Assembly: GCA_002477565.1 (NCBI GenBank) | Contig: DLQL01000002.1 | Span: forward strand, 4,468-29,856 | DNA from: Flavobacteriaceae bacterium UBA7433 | GTDB taxonomy: Bacteria; Bacteroidota; Bacteroidia; Flavobacteriales; Flavobacteriaceae | Direction of reading: 5' to 3' | DNA length: 25,389 nt | Shown: positions 9,047-15,739 of the stretch, piece after piece | How the letters are laid out: the number at the start of each line of letters is the position of its first letter | How positions within the stretch are numbered: the stretch's first letter is position 1 | Notes under the pieces: generated by a model | What the model saw: the letters and a program-made list of their open reading frames with translations, nothing else | Databases searched by the model: none | What the model was told of the DNA's origin: nothing | Position numbers and translations under genes: made by a program

Positions 9047-9280
9047 AAACCCACTTTTTAATTTTGGCTTTTGTCGCTGGATTAAATTGCTAAAAATTTA
9101 GAACGGGCTTTTTGGAAATGGCTTGTAAAAAATGTTTGTGTTGTGAATTGAAGACATAAGATTGACGACCAAACGGTGTGACGCTTGTAAATGAGCGTGC
9201 GCAGTACTAAAAAAAACAAGAACTGCTCTTTTGCCTTCACGATAGGAAAAGACTTGGCAAAGAGAGTGAAAAACGAAACG

Positions 9281-9292
9281 ATGAAACGATGA
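9281..9292 (+). promoter_or_regulatory. Three-codon leader frame overlapping the xth start
   Basis: The octamer GAAACGAT is duplicated in tandem (9275-9290), giving two ATG codons eight bases apart. The first reads ATG-AAA-CGA-TGA (Met-Lys-Arg-stop) and its stop overlaps the xth start codon as ATGA at 9289-9292. It could reinitiate ribosomes onto xth, or it may be chance. In the preceding gap (9047-9280) I see no gene, only a small hairpin ACGCT/AGCGT at 9181-9198. Confidence 0.3.
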
Positions 9293-10053
9293 AAATAATT
9301 TCTTACAACGTCAATGGCATCCGCGCCGCTTTGAAAAAAGGCTTTTTAGAATGGCTGCAAGCGGCCAATCCAGACGTACTTTGTTTGCAAGAAACCAAAG
9401 CTCAAAAAGAACAGTTGGACCTGGCCTTGTTTGAAGAAGCGGGCTATCCGTACCACTATTGGTTTTCGGCTCAAAAAAAAGGCTACAGTGGGGTAGCAAT
9501 CCTTTCCAAAACGGCTCCCAATGAAGTTGTTTATGGGACAGGCATTCCTTCCATGGACTTTGAGGGAAGAAACTTGCGATTGGACTTTGACACGGTCTCT
9601 GTCATGAGTCTCTACTTGCCTTCGGGAACCAATGCAGCGCGCTTGGATTTCAAATTCCAGTACATGGCGGAATTTCAAACATACATCGATCAGCTGAAAA
9701 CGACAGTCCCCAATTTGATTGTTTGTGGTGATTACAACATCTGTCACGAAGAAATAGACATTCACAACCCCAAACAAAACAAAAACACTTCCGGATTTTT
9801 GCCGGTAGAAAGAGCTTGGATTGCTGAATTTATCGCCCGTGGTTTTGTCGATACATTTCGGGAATTTCACAAAGAACCCCACCATTACAGTTGGTGGAGT
9901 TACCGTGCCAATGCAAGAAACAACAACAAAGGATGGCGCATTGATTACCTCATGGCTTCTGAACCTTTGAGAGAACGCTTGCAAAGAGCTTACATCCTAC
10001 CCGAAGCAAAACATTCGGATCATTGTCCCATCGGGCTGGAGTTGGAAGTTTAA
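9289..10053 (+). CDS. xth: Exodeoxyribonuclease III / AP endonuclease
   Basis: Cuts DNA at abasic sites and degrades 3' ends during base excision repair; cytosolic, Mg-dependent. The 254-residue product is a complete exonuclease-endonuclease-phosphatase domain. It begins MKIISYNVNGIRA, with the metal-binding glutamate in LQETKA, the catalytic pair in GDYNI, RIDYLMAS near the C-terminus, and the closing SDHCPIGLE with the catalytic Asp-His. The length is typical of the short bacterial form. It is followed after 81 bases by an MltD-type gene on the same strand; no functional link between the two is obvious. Confidence 0.95.
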   Translation: MKIISYNVNGIRAALKKGFLEWLQAANPDVLCLQETKAQKEQLDLALFEEAGYPYHYWFSAQKKGYSGVAILSKTAPNEVVYGTGIPSMDFEGRNLRLDFDTVSVMSLYLPSGTNAARLDFKFQYMAEFQTYIDQLKTTVPNLIVCGDYNICHEEIDIHNPKQNKNTSGFLPVERAWIAEFIARGFVDTFREFHKEPHHYSWWSYRANARNNNKGWRIDYLMASEPLRERLQRAYILPEAKHSDHCPIGLELEV

Positions 10054-10134
10054 AAGACAGCAACTGCCCTCCGATAGAAACAACATTTTAAACCCATGAA
10101 CCGGCAGCTCATTTCGGCTGACGAACTTTTAGTT

Positions 10135-11472
10135 ATGACACATCGAATCACCAGTTTCCTTTTTACGAGTCTTTTGACTTTAGCCTGTTTTGCGCAACCA
10201 ACAAAGGAAGATACATCCGCCTCAAAAGACAGCGTATCCATGCATACAGCAGGCTCAAAAGACAGCCTTCAGCTCAATGCTGTGGTAGCTCCAGCAATGA
10301 TTGACAGTCTTTGGGTGGATACCCTCTACAGTTCTCCGCTCTTTGAAGAGCTTCCCAAAACCCTAGACCTGCAAGCCAAAACAGCACCGGACTTGGACCT
10401 TCTGTTGCCCACTGCTTTGTTAAAAGAAAGGTTGGAACTTTTGAACCAACAAACCCCTTTCAATTTGGAGTACAACCCTGTTTTGGAACGCCTGATCCAT
10501 TCCTACCTCAAAAAAAGAAGCAAGTACTACCCAAAAATGATGGCCAGGGCCTTGTATTACTTCCCCCTCTTTGAATCCCATCTCGATGCTTTCGACATTC
10601 CCTTAGAAATAAAATACTTGGCGGTGGTGGAATCCGCGTTGAACCCCAGAGCAAAATCAGGAGTGGGTGCGACAGGAATCTGGCAATTTATGTACGCGAC
10701 CGGAAAACAATTTGGACTCAAAGTAAGTTCCTATGTGGACGAACGGCAAGACCCTGTAAAATCCGCGATAGCCGCCTGTAAATATCTGGAAAGCTTGCAC
10801 AGCACTTTTCAAGATTGGGACCTGGCATTGGCAGCTTACAATTCAGGACCTGGCAACGTATCCAAGGCCATTCGAAGGTCTGGTGGCTACCGAAATTATT
10901 GGAACATAAGGCCCTTTTTGCCACGAGAAACTGCGGGGTACTTGCCCGCGTTTTATGCGACCCTTTATATTTTTGAACACGCAAAAGACCACGGCATTTA
11001 CCCCACAGCTCCTTTGACGCACCACTTTGCGACAGACACGGTTCAAGTAAAGCGTTTGCTGACATTTCAGCAGCTAAACGAAACTTTAAATATCAGTACC
11101 GAAATGCTACAGTTTCTAAATCCTCAATACAAGCTAGACATCATTCCTTATGTAAAAGGTAGGAATTACACTTTGAGAATGCCGGTCGAACAGATCGGCA
11201 CTTTTGTAGAGAAAGAGGAAGAAATTTATGCGTTGGCAACAGCAGCAGATGCAAAGAGAGAAAAGCCCTTGCCCCAGTATTTTGAAATGAACCAACGCAT
11301 TAGATACAAAGTAAAATCGGGAGACTACCTTGGTCGAATCGCCAATCGCTATGGAGTTCGGATCTCCGATTTGAAAAAATGGAACGGTCTGCGTTCGTCC
11401 AGTCTCACCATTGGCCAGCGTTTGACTGTTTACCCAAAACGCTTGAATTACACCCAAAGGAGAAAAATTTGA
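10135..11472 (+). CDS. MltD-like lytic transglycosylase with one intact LysM domain
   Basis: Cleaves the glycan strands of peptidoglycan without hydrolysis, acting in the periplasm or at the outer membrane. The start at 10135 gives a clean signal peptide (residues 1-20, probable cleavage in CFA|QP); the in-frame ATG at 10096 would bury it behind 13 more residues. The SLT domain spans about 145-300 with catalytic E166 in VVESALNP, then GATGIWQFM and AAYNSGPGNV. One LysM domain lies at about 390-436. The protein (445 residues) ends just after it, but the DNA beyond the stop encodes most of a second LysM domain in broken frames (11471-11619), so this reading frame is probably a shortened version of a two-LysM enzyme. 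Confidence 0.88.
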   Translation: MTHRITSFLFTSLLTLACFAQPTKEDTSASKDSVSMHTAGSKDSLQLNAVVAPAMIDSLWVDTLYSSPLFEELPKTLDLQAKTAPDLDLLLPTALLKERLELLNQQTPFNLEYNPVLERLIHSYLKKRSKYYPKMMARALYYFPLFESHLDAFDIPLEIKYLAVVESALNPRAKSGVGATGIWQFMYATGKQFGLKVSSYVDERQDPVKSAIAACKYLESLHSTFQDWDLALAAYNSGPGNVSKAIRRSGGYRNYWNIRPFLPRETAGYLPAFYATLYIFEHAKDHGIYPTAPLTHHFATDTVQVKRLLTFQQLNETLNISTEMLQFLNPQYKLDIIPYVKGRNYTLRMPVEQIGTFVEKEEEIYALATAADAKREKPLPQYFEMNQRIRYKVKSGDYLGRIANRYGVRISDLKKWNGLRSSSLTIGQRLTVYPKRLNYTQRRKI

Positions 11473-11619
11473 ACACACTGTCCAAAAAGGGATTCCCTTT
11501 GGAGCATTTCAAAAAAATACCCGAAAGTTAGCATTCAAGAACTCAAAGATTGGAACGGTCTCTGGAATTCCAAGAACCTAAAACCGGGCGAAAGGATAAC
11601 TCTCAACAAAAGTTCTTGA
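11471..11619 (+). pseudogene. Out-of-frame remnant of a second LysM domain
   Basis: Directly after the stop codon at 11470-11472 the DNA still codes for LysM sequence. One frame (from about 11456) reads KGEKFEHTVQKG up to 11491. The next part, in the frame of the upstream gene, reads DSLWSISKKYPK, then IQELKDWNGL and LKPGERITL, ending at TGA 11617-11619. Joined, these give a canonical LysM domain ending in a natural stop. Two compensating one-base changes, one near 11450-11456 and one in or next to the AAAAAGGG run at 11485-11491, explain the break. Either a real mutation or a sequencing error in homopolymers could be the cause. Confidence 0.82.
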
Positions 11620-11697
11620 TTTTTGTCGAGCACTCTCTGGAAAGAATTGAAAAAAACCAAAAGAATGTCAAAAATTCAGCACATAAAAAAGCAGCTC

Positions 11698-12687
11698 ATG
11701 CAAAAAAAATATTTTATTTTTGGATTGCTCCTCTTCGCATTGGCCTGCGATACTAAAAACACAGCCCCCGTCTTTATCAGCTCTAACGGAAGGATCAATC
11801 ACCTTCTTTTGGTGGTTGAAGACCAGCAATGGAAATCCAAGATTGGCGACAAACTGAAAGAAATTGTGGGCGCTCCCGTTTTGGGAATGCCCCAAGAAGA
11901 AGCCCAGTTTGATGTTACACAGGTTCCGATCAGTGCCTTTGGAAAAATGTTCAAAGCCACTCGCAACGTTTTGCACGTTGCCTTGGGGGAAGAGAACAGC
12001 TTTACTTCCAATAAAAACAGGTACGCCAAGCCTCAACAGATCGTAAAGGTTACAGGCACAACTGAGCAAGCCATTCTCGAAATATTAGAAGAATACCGTT
12101 CCGAATTGACCCGGATCTTCAAAAATGCAGATCTTGCAGATATTCAAAAAAAACACCTCAAAAAGAGCCACCCCAAAGGAGCATTTCAAACCCTGAATGC
12201 GCTGGGCTTGGAAATGAACATCCCCACTTTTTTTAAAACCGTAGACGATACGGGTGACTTTCTTTGGCTGCGCCAACATTTGAGTGGTGGCCTCGCGCAA
12301 GGAGACAGCAACTCTAATATTTTGATCTACACAGCCCCCATGCCTACTTCCAATAAAAAGTTGGGTTCCTACATCTCTCAAATGCGCGATTCTATCGGGA
12401 GGAAACACCTTCCTGGACGCAAAGAGGACATGTATATGATTACAGAAAAGGCGTTTAGACCCCGTGTTTTTCAGACAAAAATCAAGGGCAGACGCACATA
12501 CCAAACTCATGGGAAATGGGAACTTTTGAACGACTTTATGGCGGGTCCTTTTTTAAACTTTGCCATCGAAGACCCCGACAACAAGCGATGGATTGTGCTG
12601 GAAGCCTTTGTCTATGCACCTTCTGTAGACAAAAGAGATTTTATGTTTGAAGTGGAAGCAGTTCTCAAAACAGTGCAATTCAAGTAA
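11698..12687 (+). CDS. DUF4837 family lipoprotein
   Basis: Function unknown. The 329-residue product starts with a lipoprotein signal peptide whose lipobox ends ALAC (C17, followed by D), so it should be a lipoprotein of the outer or inner membrane. The body, about 30-329, matches in length and character the DUF4837 family found in Bacteroidota (for instance the segments GRINHLLLVVED, KRWIVLEAFVYAP and a C-terminal VLKTVQF). No catalytic motif is apparent. An in-frame ATG at 11665 and a TTG at 11623 would add 11 or 25 basic residues in front of the signal peptide and are less likely. It follows the MltD-like gene on the same strand. Confidence 0.82.
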   Translation: MQKKYFIFGLLLFALACDTKNTAPVFISSNGRINHLLLVVEDQQWKSKIGDKLKEIVGAPVLGMPQEEAQFDVTQVPISAFGKMFKATRNVLHVALGEENSFTSNKNRYAKPQQIVKVTGTTEQAILEILEEYRSELTRIFKNADLADIQKKHLKKSHPKGAFQTLNALGLEMNIPTFFKTVDDTGDFLWLRQHLSGGLAQGDSNSNILIYTAPMPTSNKKLGSYISQMRDSIGRKHLPGRKEDMYMITEKAFRPRVFQTKIKGRRTYQTHGKWELLNDFMAGPFLNFAIEDPDNKRWIVLEAFVYAPSVDKRDFMFEVEAVLKTVQFK

Positions 12688-12707
12688 ACCCCGAAATTTT
12701 TTCATTT

Positions 12708-12736
12708 TTGAATCCCCATTTTTAGCCTTATCTTTG
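12708..12736 (+). promoter_or_regulatory. Consensus promoter of the photolyase operon
   Basis: TTG at 12708-12710 and TATCTTTG at 12729-12736, 18 bases apart, match the Bacteroidota housekeeping promoter (TTG, 17-23 bases, TAnnTTTG) exactly. Transcription would start near 12742, about 28 bases before the first start codon. It is one of the two best promoters in the window. No obvious operator repeat overlaps it. Confidence 0.8.
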
Positions 12737-12769
12737 TGAGAAGACATCAAAACCTCAAATTTCCCCTCG

Positions 12770-13051
12770 ATGAAAGCGCAATTTTCAGAAAGACAATTGG
12801 ATCGGATTATTGAAATGGCCTGGGAAGACCGCACCCCATTTGAAGCCATTCTTTTTCAATTTCAACTGTCAGAAAAAGAAGTCGTTCAATTGATGCGTAA
12901 AGAATTGAAACCTACCAGTTTCAAACGTTGGAGAAAGCGTGTTCACAGCGGCGTCAGCCAAAAGCACCTTCAAAAAAGAAATCCTGAAATAGACCGCTTC
13001 AAATGCAGTCGCCAACGCGCAATTACACAGAATAAGATTTCCAAAAGATGA
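12770..13051 (+). CDS. DUF2805 (TIGR03643) family small protein
   Basis: Function unknown. The 93-residue product begins with a predicted helical segment, about 5-45, that looks like a small helix-turn-helix (FSERQLDRIIEMAWEDR, then FQLSEKEVVQLMRKEL). A very basic stretch, about 47-93 (Lys/Arg-rich, pI clearly high), follows, which suggests nucleic acid contact. The family is often found beside photolyase/cryptochrome genes in marine bacteria, and here it is the first gene of such an operon. Its stop codon overlaps the start of the next gene as ATGA. The DNA-binding idea is inference from charge and fold pattern only. Confidence 0.8.
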   Translation: MKAQFSERQLDRIIEMAWEDRTPFEAILFQFQLSEKEVVQLMRKELKPTSFKRWRKRVHSGVSQKHLQKRNPEIDRFKCSRQRAITQNKISKR

Positions 13052-14142
13052 TTTTTGAAACTTCGACTGCGGCGATTCTTCAAAAAATAGACCAAATAGA
13101 CCCCGTTGCGTATGGCAAAAGTCGCAACTATGTTGACGGAGCCGTCAGTCATTTGTCTCCCTATATTTCAAGAGGTGTACTTTCCACAAAACTTGTTTTT
13201 GAAAGACTGCAGGTTCGTGGCATTCCATTTTCCAGCATGGAAAAATTTGTTCAAGAACTCGCGTGGCGAGATTACTGGCAGCAGCTATGGATTGCCAAAG
13301 GAACCCAAATCAACACAGATTTAAAATCCGAACAATTGGAGGTATTGCATCGTGCAATCCCAGAAGCCATTGTAAAGGGCACTACTGGCATCCAACTCAT
13401 TGACCAAGGAATTCAAATACTGAAGGATACCGGACACCTACACAACCACATGCGCATGTATCTGGCGAGTATCGCCTGCAACATAGCCAAAAGTCATTGG
13501 AAACACCCTGCTGAGTGGATGTATTACCACTTGTTGGACGGAGATTGGGCGAGCAATGCCTTGAGTTGGCAATGGGTAGCAGGAACCAATTCCAACAAGA
13601 AGTACTTCGCAAACCAAGACAACATCAACACTTTTTTTTACGGCTCCCAAAAAGGCAGCTTTTTGGACGTTCCTTACGAGGCTTTTGAAAACATTCCCTG
13701 CCCCGAAAATCTCAGGGCTTCAATAGTAGTTGATTTCAAAACCCCATTGCCGGCTTCCGATGAGGTCTCCTTGCTTCCCGAACGTCCCGTCTTGCTTTAC
13801 AACTATTACAATCTGGACCCTTTTTGGAGAAAAGACGAAGCAGCCAACAGAATTTTGTTGTTAGAACCTTCGGTATTTGAGAAGCATCCCGTTTCTGAAA
13901 AGTGCATCGATTTTGTCATCAAACTCTCAAAAAACATTCCTGGGATTCAAGTTTTTGTCGGTGAATTTGAGAATTTGGCAAAACAGGCTTTGGGCCAGCA
14001 GCTCATTTTCAAAGAACATCCCTTGAACAAACACTACAGAGGGACCCAAGACGATCGCGACTGGCTCAGCTCAGTAAAAGGAGATTTTCCTTCTTTCTTT
14101 CGCTTTTGGAAGCCCTGTAAAAAAGAACTTAAAAACAGATGA
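13048..14142 (+). CDS. Photolyase/cryptochrome homologue, FAD domain first, alpha/beta domain at C-terminus
   Basis: Probably a flavoprotein of the photolyase/cryptochrome superfamily. The 364-residue product lacks the usual N-terminal Rossmann domain and begins directly with FAD-domain sequence: SPYISRGVLS (37-46), FVQELAWRDYW (67-77), KGTTGIQLIDQGIQIL (110-125), HNHMRMYLAS (132-141), and ALSWQWVAGT (171-180) followed by N-rich FAD-contact sequence. After a linker (about 205-245), residues 246-364 resemble a shortened photolyase alpha/beta domain. ILLLEPSVFEKHPVSEKC parallels the LFEPS-type strand of the next gene's N-terminus, followed by VFVGE and a closing FFRFWKPCKKEL like the end of that domain. 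Both ends overlap neighbouring genes by ATGA. Repair activity is not proven by sequence. Confidence 0.85.
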   Translation: MIFETSTAAILQKIDQIDPVAYGKSRNYVDGAVSHLSPYISRGVLSTKLVFERLQVRGIPFSSMEKFVQELAWRDYWQQLWIAKGTQINTDLKSEQLEVLHRAIPEAIVKGTTGIQLIDQGIQILKDTGHLHNHMRMYLASIACNIAKSHWKHPAEWMYYHLLDGDWASNALSWQWVAGTNSNKKYFANQDNINTFFYGSQKGSFLDVPYEAFENIPCPENLRASIVVDFKTPLPASDEVSLLPERPVLLYNYYNLDPFWRKDEAANRILLLEPSVFEKHPVSEKCIDFVIKLSKNIPGIQVFVGEFENLAKQALGQQLIFKEHPLNKHYRGTQDDRDWLSSVKGDFPSFFRFWKPCKKELKNR

Positions 14143-15605
14143 AAACAAAGGTCAACATCGTCTGGTTGAAACGCGACCTGAGAACCCAAGACCACGCGCC
14201 GCTCAAAGCAGCTGAAGAGGCAGGGATTCCCTATGTCATTTTTTACCTGTTCGAGCCCTCTTTGCTTGCTTATCCAGACAGTTCTGACCGCCACTTGCGC
14301 TTTGTGTACCACGCACTCAAAGACATGAATCGGCACTTGCAAAAATTTGACAGGCAGGTAAGAACTCTTTACGGAGAAGCGTTGGAGATCTGTCAATATT
14401 TACACGAAATTTTCGAGGTCCAAAATGTTTATTCTTACCAAGAAAGCGGGATTCAGTTGACTTGGAATCGAGACAAAGCCGTCTCAAAATTTTTGCAATC
14501 CCAAAATATCCCCTGGTTTCAATTTCAAAGAGACGCCGTGGTCAGAGGGCTTAAAAACCGGGTCGGCTGGGATGTGTTGTGGCAACAAACGATGGAGAAA
14601 GAAGTCCTTGCAAACTCCTATACAAAGGAAACTTTGCCTTCTTTTGAAACGCCTTTTCAGCTTCCCAAACAATTTCAAAAAAAGCTTGAAAAATACCCGT
14701 CAGAGTTTCAACCTGCTGGCGAAACTTACGCATGGAAATACCTGCGGTCCTTCGCGGAGGAGAGAGGACATGCCTACCACAGACAGATCTCAAAGCCCGA
14801 AGCGAGTCGCACGGCTTGCGGAAGAATTTCTCCGTATTTGGCATGGGGAAATTTAAGTGTCAAGCAAGCACTTCATTACCTGTATTTGCACCCCAATCGA
14901 AAGAGCCACAAACGTGCTTTTCAGGGCATTTTGACCCGATTGAAATGGCACTGCCATTTCATTCAAAAATTTGAAATGGAATGTGGCTATGAAACTCTCT
15001 GTGTCAACAAGGGCTATGAATCTTTGGTTCGCCCTTTGGACACATCGAAAGTTACGGCCTGGGAAAAGGGACAAACAGGATTTCCTTTGGTAGATGCTTG
15101 TATGCGCTGTTTGCGCGCAACCGGGTGGATCAATTTCAGGATGCGCGCAATGCTGGTCTCTTTGCTTTGTCATCACTTAGATCAAGATTGGCGGACTGGA
15201 ACCCATGTACTCGCCCGTCTGTTTTTGGACTACGAACCCGGAATTCACTACACTCAGTTCCAGATGCAGGCAGGAACTACCGGCATCAATACGGTGCGCA
15301 TTTACAACCCTGTAAAGCAGTCACAAGAACACGACCCTCAAGGAGCTTTTATTAAAAAATGGGTTCCCGAATTGACTCCTGTACCCACAGCGTTTGTTCA
15401 CGAACCTTGGAAGATGACCTATATGGATCAGGTTTTTTGTGGTTTTCATTTGGGGGAGCATTATCCGCTTCCCATTGTGGATTTGCAGGTGAGTGGAAAA
15501 ATTGCGCGTGAAAAAATATGGGGACATCGCAAAAACCTCCAGGTCAAAAAAGAAGGCAAAAGAATCTTGCAAACTCATGTCAGAAATCCCCACATTCAAA
15601 AATGA
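14139..15605 (+). CDS. Cryptochrome/deoxyribodipyrimidine photolyase family protein
   Basis: Predicted FAD- and light-dependent enzyme or photoreceptor. The 488-residue product has the standard order: alpha/beta antenna domain (1 to about 130, starting VNIVWLKRDLRTQDHAPL), linker, and helical FAD domain. The FAD domain carries GRISPYLAWGNLS (228-240), WEKGQTGFPLVDACMRCL (from W308), INFRMRAMLVS and RIYNPVKQSQEHDP, ending in FIKKWVPEL. Where class I CPD photolyases have the Trp-Gln-Trp segment holding the Trp nearest to FAD, this protein has Phe374-Gln-Met376 (HYTQFQMQAGTTG). The Asp-Trp-Arg of the middle Trp (QDWRTG) is kept. Whether it is a repair enzyme or a cryptochrome cannot be decided. 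Its start overlaps the previous stop by ATGA, and its own stop overlaps the DUF2256 start likewise. Confidence 0.9.
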   Translation: MKTKVNIVWLKRDLRTQDHAPLKAAEEAGIPYVIFYLFEPSLLAYPDSSDRHLRFVYHALKDMNRHLQKFDRQVRTLYGEALEICQYLHEIFEVQNVYSYQESGIQLTWNRDKAVSKFLQSQNIPWFQFQRDAVVRGLKNRVGWDVLWQQTMEKEVLANSYTKETLPSFETPFQLPKQFQKKLEKYPSEFQPAGETYAWKYLRSFAEERGHAYHRQISKPEASRTACGRISPYLAWGNLSVKQALHYLYLHPNRKSHKRAFQGILTRLKWHCHFIQKFEMECGYETLCVNKGYESLVRPLDTSKVTAWEKGQTGFPLVDACMRCLRATGWINFRMRAMLVSLLCHHLDQDWRTGTHVLARLFLDYEPGIHYTQFQMQAGTTGINTVRIYNPVKQSQEHDPQGAFIKKWVPELTPVPTAFVHEPWKMTYMDQVFCGFHLGEHYPLPIVDLQVSGKIAREKIWGHRKNLQVKKEGKRILQTHVRNPHIQK

Positions 15606-15739
15606 AAAAACAACATTTGCCTTCAAAAACATGCATTGTCTGTGAGCGTCCTTTTGCATGGCGAAAAAAATGGGCCTTGAATTGGCAAGAAGTCAAATAC
15701 TGCAGCGAGCGCTGTAAAAGAAACAAAAACAATCGATGA
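15602..15739 (+). CDS. DUF2256 domain protein, 45 residues, two Cys pairs
   Basis: Function unknown. The ATG at 15602 forms an ATGA overlap with the photolyase stop and gives the complete 45-residue domain; the open frame upstream to 15518 only runs inside the photolyase gene. The domain holds CIVC near residue 11 and CSERC near residue 37, a CxxC plus CxxxC arrangement typical of a small zinc ribbon. Between them is RPFAWRKKWALNW, and the C-terminus is Lys/Arg/Asn-rich. DUF2256 genes are commonly next to photolyase-like genes. It again overlaps the following gene by ATGA. A zinc-binding accessory protein or nucleic-acid-binding partner is an inference. Confidence 0.85.
   Translation: MKKQHLPSKTCIVCERPFAWRKKWALNWQEVKYCSERCKRNKNNR

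Noticed and set aside
9181..9198. Small hairpin ACGCT/AGCGT in the gap before xth as an RNA gene or terminator
   Set aside because: Five pairs only and followed by an A-rich, not T-rich, stretch; no further structure supports a functional RNA.
13048..14142. Reading the FAD-first photolyase homologue as a truncated pseudogene
   Set aside because: Its start and stop are both in exact ATGA overlaps with neighbours, the frame is intact, and the C-terminal domain-like part replaces the missing N-terminal domain.
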